A stretch of 64,000 bases of DNA from positions 36,016,501-36,080,500 of the forward strand of contig NC_050098.1 of NCBI RefSeq assembly GCF_902167145.1, written 5' to 3'. The position numbers and the translations under genes are program-made. This document shows positions 57,001-64,000 of this stretch, in pieces (position 1 is the stretch's first letter; each line of letters opens with the position of its first letter). The notes beneath the pieces were generated by a model. That model was not told where the DNA came from. It was given only the letters and a program-made list of their open reading frames with translations, and ran no database searches. The DNA comes from Zea mays (taxonomy: Eukaryota; Streptophyta; Magnoliopsida; Poales; Poaceae).

Positions 57001-59801
57001 CATGCAGCTGGTAGCAAGAGTTATGCTCGTGTGGGGCATGAACTGGTAAAAAAATTATAATCACTAGTTTGTATAATCATTAGTTTAATTTATGAAAATT
57101 CTAGTCAATTACTGGACCAAATCATGTTTTCTTGTAGGCCGAGCAACAAGGACGCCCTGCGAGAAGAGATGAAATATATGTTAGAACACACACGCGTAAG
57201 AACAAAGAAGGGGATATTGTGCCTCTACCTGGAGCAGAAATATTCATTGTGAGTACACACATATTTTTGATTTGTGTAATAATTAAAATATAAGTGAACA
57301 AAATATAATATATGTGTGGTCCTCTTAAGAATAAATTTGAAGAAGCTGTTGCTGAGAACCCAGAACTGAAGGACAGAAGTATTGAAGATGGTGATTTATA
57401 TGCACATGTTTTTGGAGAGAAAGAACCAAGAGGTCGTATTCGTGGTTTAGGCTTAGGACCAACTCCACAAGATGTAGGCACTCCTGGAACTCAAATGAAA
57501 ATATCAACAAAGCTTCAAATGGCATTGCAAGCTCGCAGTCAGTCTGAGCAAGAGGTTAGAGCCTTAAGACAGGATATGAATCAAATGAAAGAGAAAATGG
57601 ATCAAATTTATCAAATGATGGTAGCAGCTCAAGGGGTGCAACATATAGAAAGCCCATCACAACATGGGTCTAATTCTCGACAGGTGATATAATATTGCAT
57701 ATGTTTAGCCAGTGTAGCATATATCGAGCAGTTCGCCGTCTATCTTGTTTCCTTTATCTCACTAACACTTTTTCCCTTTTTATTTTTCTTTAGAACTCAA
57801 GGGTGCATCGGTCAGATGAGGTGGCACATGGTTACAATGGTAATGACCATTCACCAAATATGGTTGAAGATGACTTGCAGCTTACTAGGCGAGTTGCAAG
57901 CACTATGGGCCGTCCAAGGAATCGTGAAGATGTTAATACTATTGAAGAGCAAAGTCGCAGGCGAGACATTGCAACAACGGTACCTCAAAGAAATCATGGA
58001 TCACCTCAAAATGCAGATGATAATCATGTAATTTCTCATCTATCACTTCATATTTATGTTTCATTATTATTTGAACTTTGTAATCTTACTTCGCATATTT
58101 TATTAGGTTGGTAAAGAAGTCATATTATATTCTATGATGAGATCAGAAGTTCCTGTTGCAATAGCAAATATTATCTCAACCGACCCAACCACTAAGGTTG
58201 CAGATGTTCCTCTTGGAAGGGAGTTTACACAGGTTTTTGTGACTCGTGTGCTAAAAAGGGAAAGTACTCTACCACGACCATACTTAGGTGTAGAGAGTAT
58301 GGGGGATGCTCTTTTTATGCCCGTTGCATGGCCAACGAACAAGGTAATACTACAACCTTGTATTTTATTTATGTAATTAATAGAACAAGCTTCTAATGTT
58401 CTGTATTTTTAGATGAGTCGTAACAAAAAATCAACATTGACCCAAGGTTCTACAGCAGCAGCAGGTAAATATTTTCTTCATATATATTTGTGTATAAGTG
58501 TAGAGATGGATTAAAAACTGAGTGAATGGTACTATTGCATAACTGTGCATCTGAATCGTTCTCTGATTTTGTAGACAATTCTTGTCTCTAATATGTAATT
58601 GTTTGCAATGGATCATAATTGTTTGCTTGGATGTTTGGCTCTTCTGCTGGTGCTTTAGGAAACCTCCTAGGTGGCATTGCTCTCAGCTATTTTTCTCCCA
58701 AAGTCTTGTTTCTGTTTTTCACAATCCTTCTCCAGCTCTTCAGTACATCACTTCAGCTCAGTTCTGTTCATTTCTGTTCTGTTCAGTACATCATTTCTGC
58801 TCAGTTCTGTTCATCAGTACATTATTTCTGCTCAGTTCTGTTCGATCAGTTCAGTTCTGTTCAGCCACTCGGTTGATACATTTTCTGGTTACAAGCCATT
58901 CACTGATGCAACACTTTAGCAGAATCTGAAATCTGAAATCTATAATAGCTTCAGGAACTCGGTTTATACCAAACCTCCTAGGTGGCATTGCTCTCAGCTA
59001 TTTTTTCCCAAAGTCATGTTTCTGTTTTTTTTTTGCAATCCTTCTCTTGCTGCAGTTCTTCAGTACATCACTTCAGCTCAGTTCAGTTCTGTTCTGTTCA
59101 GTACATCATTTCTGCTCAGATCTGTTCATCAGTACATCATTTCTGCTCAGTTCGGTTCGATCATTTTAGTTCTGCTCAGTTCTGTTCAGCCACTCGGTTG
59201 ATACATTTTCTGGTTACAAGCCATTCACTGATGCATCTCTTCAACAATCAGGTAGTAGACATGAATATGAAATCTGCAATCTGAAATCTGTAATAACTTA
59301 AGGAACTCGGTTGATACTAGGAATCTGAAATCTGTACACATAAATCATTCACTCACACATGTTGAAATAGCTTCAGGAACTACTCTATACAATCTGTACA
59401 ATCACTTCCATGTCGAAATAGCTTCAGGAACTACTCTATACAATCTCTGAAAAAAACACTATGAAATGAATTCTTGAAGGCCACCAGCTTGAAGGCGCCC
59501 GGCTTGAACCATCACATCTTCTACGACGATGCAAGCGAGATCATTTGTTGGATCAGAGATCAATGACTGAGATTGTATATGTGCACTATATATATGCACC
59601 TCTCCATCATTTGCATTGGATATTTTCCCTTCTTTGTAATCATGTGCATTCATTACATAAATATATGTATTAATAGACCTTTATTGCACTTTCAGTTTGT
59701 ATTTTCTGTTGGGAGTTTATAGACCTGCTGATACAATAATTGACATATTATCAAATTATGTTGTAGGAAGAGGAGCCGGAAGCAAGGATCAGATTGCTTG
59801 A
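54036..59801 (+). CDS. tnpA: TNPA-like protein (PF03004, Ptta/En/Spm type), eleven exons, 619 aa
   Basis: Predicted exons: 54036-54191, 56085-56220, 56314-56561, 56641-56844, 56953-57045, 57138-57248, 57330-57683, 57794-58027, 58107-58343, 58413-58464 and 59767-59801. Phases agree at every junction and the total gives 620 codons with one terminal stop. Exon 1 starts MGKETEVNEYELQRAANIKE, typical of this family. Exons 3-4 hold the PF03004 core (RGPTLKKN, LNEYGQPVGRNSKEF, IPVSCEDWRLV, AAKKWREFKADLK). Exon 7 contains a coiled coil (about residues 370-415). Exon 9 has VPVAIANIISTDPTT and PRPYLGVESMGDAL. By analogy with TNPA it should bind the subterminal repeats. The start overlaps the tnpD stop. 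Acceptors of exons 2, 7 and 11 are the least certain. Confidence 0.82.
54192..56084 (+). other. E9 tnpA intron 1 (1.9 kb)
   Basis: A large intron with no coding signal, rich in CTGAATTT/AAATTCAG motifs in both orientations. A short tandem duplication around GAATTTGTGCTAAGTTCAAC lies at 55797-55945. Confidence 0.6.
58661..59282 (+). repeat. 311-bp tandem duplication in the last tnpA intron
   Basis: AACCTCCTAGGTGGCATTGC begins at 58661 and again at 58972. Both copies continue through CAGTACATCACTTCAGCTCA and a cluster of CAGTTCTGTTC motifs to GATACATTTTCTGGTTACAA. A shorter direct repeat of CTTCAGGAACTACTCTATAC follows at about 59371 and 59422. All lie in the 58465-59766 intron. Confidence 0.85.
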
Positions 59802-60177
59802 AGTGTGAAAAAAATGATTACTCGCATGCATGCTAGCTGTTGGCGTAACACCCAGCCGATGGAGAGATTTTAGTTTGCTAGATGTATATTTGTACTTTTG
59901 CATGTAATAGAACTGAAAGATCACTTCAAAAATTTAGGAAATTCGTGTATGCTACTATTTTTATATGTTCATCACAGGAATCGTGTTCTAAACAAATATA
60001 TGTTGGAATTCAAAGTCAAAGATTGATCCCTTTCTTTTACTAATCAAATTTCATATATTCTGAGCTAAATATTATTCAAGTTGTCCTGCAATGTGCATCA
60101 TAATCGGTTTATTATTTGTTTCATTAGCATATATTTGTATGCATGGATTATTTTTTTTAAACTGCACATAGGGAATA
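59802..60177 (+). other. E9 3' untranslated region
   Basis: AT-rich sequence between the tnpA stop and the right subterminal repeats, with possible polyadenylation signals such as AATAGAA and AATAT. No coding signal. Confidence 0.5.
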
Positions 60178-60473
60178 ACATCAGACAATCTGTCGGCATA
60201 TAGACTTTTAGCGACACACAAGCCGTCGACACATATATGTCTGTCGGCAAAAGTATGTCTGACGGCAATGATATGTCTGTCGGCAAAAACATAAACATTG
60301 CCGACAGATAGTATGTCGGTACATATATGTCTGCCGGTAAAGCGTATTGCCGACAGGACTTTCGCCGACACACATTATCTGTCGTTAAAACTTTTTACCG
60401 ATGGACTGTGAGACGTTATTCAGGTGTTTTACCATCAGATAGTCCGTAGGCAATAATGTGTCATGGTGTAGTG
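60178..60473 (+). repeat. E9 right terminus and subterminal repeats
   Basis: At least ten CTGTCGGCAA/TTGCCGACAG-like motifs in both orientations between 60189 and 60445, ending in TGTGTCATGGTGTAGTG, the inverse of the left end. It is denser in repeats than the left side. Confidence 0.88.
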
Positions 60474-61156
60474 TGAACCATTGCAACATTACGTACATGT
60501 TGTTCCCTTTGTCTCACGATATTTGGTCTGGCTCTAAGCTGACCTCTCTTTCTCGATACTGTGAATTGGAATCGTTTCAATGGTTAACTCTTAACCCTAG
60601 CACGGCCAAGCATTTCTTGATCCAATCACTCGAGGGGCCCAGAGATATCTCTCTCACAAAGAGATGGACAAATTCCATCTTGACTGACCATGCCTCACAG
60701 CATGCTTCCTGACAAACCCAAAACTACCTTTATAACTACCCAGTTACGGAATAGCGTTTGATAGTCCCTAAGTAAGTCAATTCACATCTTGAGAACATGC
60801 GACAATCTCAGGTCTAAGAATACAGTATTCATGTTGCAAAAAGAGAACTATATTACAATATCTCACGTTGGGTCGGTCCAGCCTCATGTCATACATGCGC
60901 CCACATTATTAGTTTAACATCTCCATGTTCATGACTTGTGAAATGTAGTCATCAACTAATACATATGCTAGTCATCGACTCTGACTAGGGACATCATTTA
61001 GAATAACCATATAAGTAAAGAATCTCACAAACAATTCACATAATTGCTAATCAATACAAGGTGCCTTCCATGGATATTCAATTAAGCAATATATATATCA
61101 TGGATACAAAGAAATATGCTCATCTCTATGATTATCTCTAGGGCATATTTCTAACA
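60474..61156 (-). repeat. E7 5' LTR, right piece
   Basis: Resumes after the CACTA element with the duplicated TGA then ACCATTGCAACATTACG, and is nearly identical to 42034-42714. Confidence 0.93.
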
Positions 61157-63899
61157 GAACCTTCACAAACTTCTAAAGGGAGAACATGTGTTAGTTCTAA
61201 CAAATGTAACTTTCAAAAAAGATAGACCTTGTGCAGCTTGTCAAGCAGGCAAACAAGTGGGAAGCGCTCATCACAGCAAGAATGTGATGACCACATCAAG
61301 ACCCCTGGAGCTGCTACATATGGACCTCTTCGGACCCGTCGCCTACCTCAGCATCGGGGGAAGTAAGTATGGTCTTGTTATAGTTGATGATTTTTCCCGC
61401 TTCACTTGGGTATTCTTTTTGCAGGATAAATCAGAAACCCAAGGGACCCTTAAGCGCTTCCTAAGGAGAGTTCAAAATGAGTTTGAACTCAAGGTGAAAA
61501 AGATACGAAGCGACAACGGGTCCGAGTTCAAGAACCTTCAAGTGGAGGAGTACCTTGAGGAGGAAGGAATCAAGCATGAGTTCTCCGCTCCCTACACACC
61601 TCAGCAAAATGGTGTGGTAGAGAGGAAGAACAGGACGCTCATAGACATGGCAAGGACGATGCTTGGAGAGTTCAAGACGCCCGGGCGGTTTTGGTCAGAA
61701 GCCGTGAACACGACTTGCCACGCCATAAACCGGGTATACCTTCATCGCCTCCTCAAGAAGACGTCATATGAACTTCTAACCGGTAACAAACCCAACGCTT
61801 CGTATTTCCGTGTATTTGGGAGTAAATGTTACATTCTAGTGAAGAAAGGTAAAAACTCTAAATTTGCTCCCAAAGTTGTAGAAGGGTTTTTGTTAGGTTA
61901 TGACTCAAATACAAAGGCGTATAGAGTCTTCAACAAATCATCGGGTTTGGTTGAAGTCTCTAGCGACGTTGTATTTGATGAGACTAATGGCTCTCCAAGA
62001 GAGCAAATTGATCTTGATGAAGTAGATGAAGAAGATGTTCCAACGACCGCAATACGCACCATGGCGATTGGGGATGTGCGACCACAGGAACACAAAGAGC
62101 ATGATCAACCTTCTTCCTCAACAATGGTGCACCCCTCAACTCAAGATGATGAACATGTTCATCAAGAAGAGGCGTGTGATCAAAGGGGAGTACAAGATGA
62201 TCATGTTATGGAGGAAGAAGCACCACAGGCCCCTTCAACTCAAGTTCGAGCGACGATTCAAAGGAATCATCCCGTCGACCAGATATTAGGTGATATAAGC
62301 AAGGGAGTAACTACTCGCTCTAGATTAGCTAATTTTTGCGAGCATTACTCTTTTGTCTCTTCTATTGAGCCTTTCAGGGTAGAAGAGGCCTTGCTAGATC
62401 CGGACTGGGTGTTGGCCATGCAGGAAGAGCTTAATAACTTCAAGTGAAATGAAGTTTGGACACTGGTGCCACGTTCCAAGCAAAACGTTGTGGGAACCAA
62501 GTGGGTGTTCTGCAACAAATAGGACGAGCACGGGGTGGTGACAAGGAACAAGGCTAGACTTGTGGCAAAAGGTTATGCCCAAGTCGTAGGTTTGGACTTT
62601 GAGGAGACTTTTGCACCTGTGGCTAGGCTAGAGTCTATTCGTATTTTGTTAGCCTATGCCGCTCACCATTCTTTCAGGTTATTCCAAATGGATGTGAAGA
62701 GCGCTTTCCTCAACGGGCCAATCAAGGAGGAGGTGTACGTAGAGCAACCCCCTGGCTTTGAGGATGAACGGTACCCCGACCACGTGCGTAAGCTCTCTAA
62801 GGGGCTCTATGGACTTAAGCAAGCCCCAAGAGCATGGTATGAATGCCTTAGATACTTTCTAATTGCTAATGCTTTCAAGGTTGGGAAAGCCGATCCAACT
62901 TTATTCACTAAGACTTGTGATGGTGACTTATTTGTGTGCCAAATTTATGTCGATGACATAATATTTGGTTCTACTAACCAAAAGTCTTGTGAAGAGTTTA
63001 GCAGGGTGATGACTCAAAAATTTGAGATGTCGATGATGGGCGAGTTGAACTACTTCCATGGGTTCCAAGTGAAGCAACTCAAGGATGGCACCTTCATCTC
63101 CCAAACGAAGTACACGCAAGATTTGATCAAGCGGTTTGGGATGAAGGACGCCAAGCCCGCAAAGACTCCAATGGGAACCGACGAACATGTCGACCTCAAC
63201 AAAGGAGGTAAGTCCGTTGATCAAAAGGCATACCGGTCTATGATAGGTTCCTTGCTTTACTTATGTGCTAGTAGACCGGATATTATGCTAAGCGTATGCA
63301 TGTGTGCTAGATTTCAATCCGACCCAAGGGAGTGTCACCTTGTGGCCGTTAAGCGAATACTTAGATATTTAGTTGCTACGCCTTGCTTCGGGATCTGGTA
63401 TCCAAAGGGGTCTACCTTTGACTTAATTTGATATTCAGACTCCGATTATGCTGGATGCAAGGTTGATAGGAAGAGTACATCAGGGACTTGCCAATTCTTA
63501 GGAAGGTCCCTAGTGTCTTGGAGTTCTAAGAAACAAACTTCCGTTGCCCTATCCACCGCAGAGGTCGAGTATGTTGCCGCAGGACAGTGTTGCGCGCAAC
63601 TACTTTGGATGAGGCAAACCCTCAGGGACTTTGGCTACAATCTGAGCAAAGTCCCACTCCTATGTGACAATGAGAGTGCAATCCGCATGGCGGATAATCC
63701 TGTTGAACACAGCCGCACAAAGCACATAGACATCCGGCATCACTTTTTGAGAGACTACCAGCAAAAGGGAGATATCGAAGTGTTTTATGTAAGCACCGAG
63801 AACCAGCTAGCCGATATCTTTACCAAGCCTCTAGATGAGTCAACCTTTTGCAGGCTACGTAGTGAGCTAAATGTCTTAGATTCGCGTAACTTGGATTGA
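61157..63899 (+). pseudogene. pol: E6 integrase, reverse transcriptase and RNase H
   Basis: This continues E6 pol after E7. CAACQAGKQ completes the HHCC zinc site. The integrase triad is in VIVDDFSRF, RSDNGSEF and QNGVVERKNR. After an acidic linker come stops at 62445 (TGA) and 62521 (TAG, in CNKQDEHG). RT follows with [21 protein letters not shown] and YVDDI, then a third stop at 63429 (TGA). RNase H has YSDSDYAGC (the family usually has Ala where this has the second Ser), STAEVEYVA and LLCDNESA, and the end is [10 protein letters not shown]...LDSRNLD. All segments share one frame. Confidence 0.93.
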
Positions 63900-64000
63900 T
63901 CTATAGCATACATGTGTTTATGCCTTTGATCATGTTCCTTTATGCATATTGTTGTTTATTTATGGTGCTCAAGTTGTACACATGATCCCCGGACCTCACA
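63900..64000 (+). other. E6 3' untranslated interior (window edge)
   Basis: Sequence after the pol stop; the polypurine tract and 3' LTR are not reached. Confidence 0.6.

Larger units (their letters stand above)
48901..60473 (+). mobile_element. E9: 11.6-kb CACTA (En/Spm) transposon with intact TNPD- and TNPA-type genes
   Basis: Both ends begin CACTACACCATGACACA (the right one in inverse), and TGA is duplicated at 48898-48900 and 60474-60476. The empty site is seen in the left E7 LTR (42031-42034, CGAACC). Subterminal regions carry many CTGTCGGYAA-type repeats in both orientations. The interior holds a TNP2/TNPD transposase gene and a PF03004-type TNPA-like gene in tandem, both open after removing GT-AG introns. 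This is the full gene content of an autonomous CACTA element. Confidence 0.97.
41446..61156 (-). mobile_element. E7: young Ty1/copia element with near-intact polyprotein
   Basis: Flanked by GAACC (41441-41445 and 61157-61161). The left LTR is 41446-42714 (1,269 bp). The right LTR begins at 47989 and ends at 61156 and is split by a MITE and a CACTA element; its three pieces sum to about 1,270 bp. By eye I find about 11 differences between the LTRs, so about 99% identity. On the - strand the order is LTR, PBS, 1.3-kb leader, one gag-pol frame, polypurine tract, LTR. It belongs to a different copia lineage from E3 and E6: shorter gag and no coiled-coil tail. Confidence 0.95.
37282..64000 (+). 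mobile_element. E6: Opie/SIRE-like Ty1/copia element, interrupted by E7, runs off window
   Basis: The 5' LTR is 37282-38539, followed by a tRNA-Met PBS, gag with coiled-coil tail, protease, then E7 (41446-61156), then integrase, RT and RNase H to 63899. Gag-pol is in the order of copia and closely similar to E3. The GAACC target duplication of E7 restores the E6 frame across the gap. A few stops and one frameshift make it defective. The 3' LTR lies beyond the window. Confidence 0.95.

Overview
This window is a block of intergenic DNA from a large grass genome, most likely maize (Zea) or a close relative. It is made almost entirely of transposons inserted into one another. The evidence is the LTR families (TGAAAGGG...TTTCA copia elements with internal CCGGAC palindromes, a CCGAAGG-rich gypsy element, TGTCGG...CCGACA gypsy LTRs), the perfect target-site duplications at the nested junctions, and the interrupted plant-type introns. 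No intact host gene was found. The family names Opie/Ji and Cinful/Zeon are recognition calls from memory, not searches.

Left nest (1-27319). A gypsy element on the + strand (E2) survives only as a non-coding 3' interior (1908-2786), a polypurine tract and one LTR (2787-27319). That LTR is about 8 kb long after removing inserted DNA, because it carries about 19 tandem copies of a 389-bp unit, each with a TATAAAAA-like motif. A truncated copia element (E1, 1-1907, - strand) cut E2's interior. A complete SIRE/Opie-Ji-like copia (E3, 3423-19992, - strand, 1212-bp LTRs, target duplication GACAC) landed in the repeat array. E3's gag was then split by a gag-only gypsy element (E4, 10992-18436, 695-bp LTRs, duplication GGAGT). 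E4 carries a second, spliced gene of the PF04195 ('putative gypsy type transposon') type on the strand opposite to gag, with its own TATA box.

Middle (27320-31147). This is the only stretch not clearly inside a large element. It has a GC/CpG-rich, promoter-like low-copy segment (about 28036-29262), two abutting MITE-like ends, and a decayed LINE reverse-transcriptase 3' end on the - strand.

Right nest (31148-64000). A gypsy element (E5; LTR 31148-32138, broken gag, long non-coding repetitive interior) was cut at 37282 by an Opie/SIRE-like copia (E6, + strand, runs off the right edge). E6 was split in its GAG-pre-integrase region by another copia (E7, 41446-61156, - strand, duplication GAACC), whose 1,321-codon polyprotein has only three in-frame stops. 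E7's LTRs are about 99% identical by eye. Its right LTR was hit by a 319-bp MITE (48050-48368, duplication AAG) and by an 11.6-kb CACTA (En/Spm) transposon (E9, 48901-60473, duplication TGA).

E9 is the most functionally complete object here. It has matched termini, subterminal repeats, a six-exon TNPD-type transposase (1,116 aa) and an eleven-exon TNPA/PF03004-type gene (619 aa), both open after splicing. The TNPD stop and the TNPA start overlap within eight bases. Because E9 sits in a very young LTR it is itself young and may still be an autonomous element.
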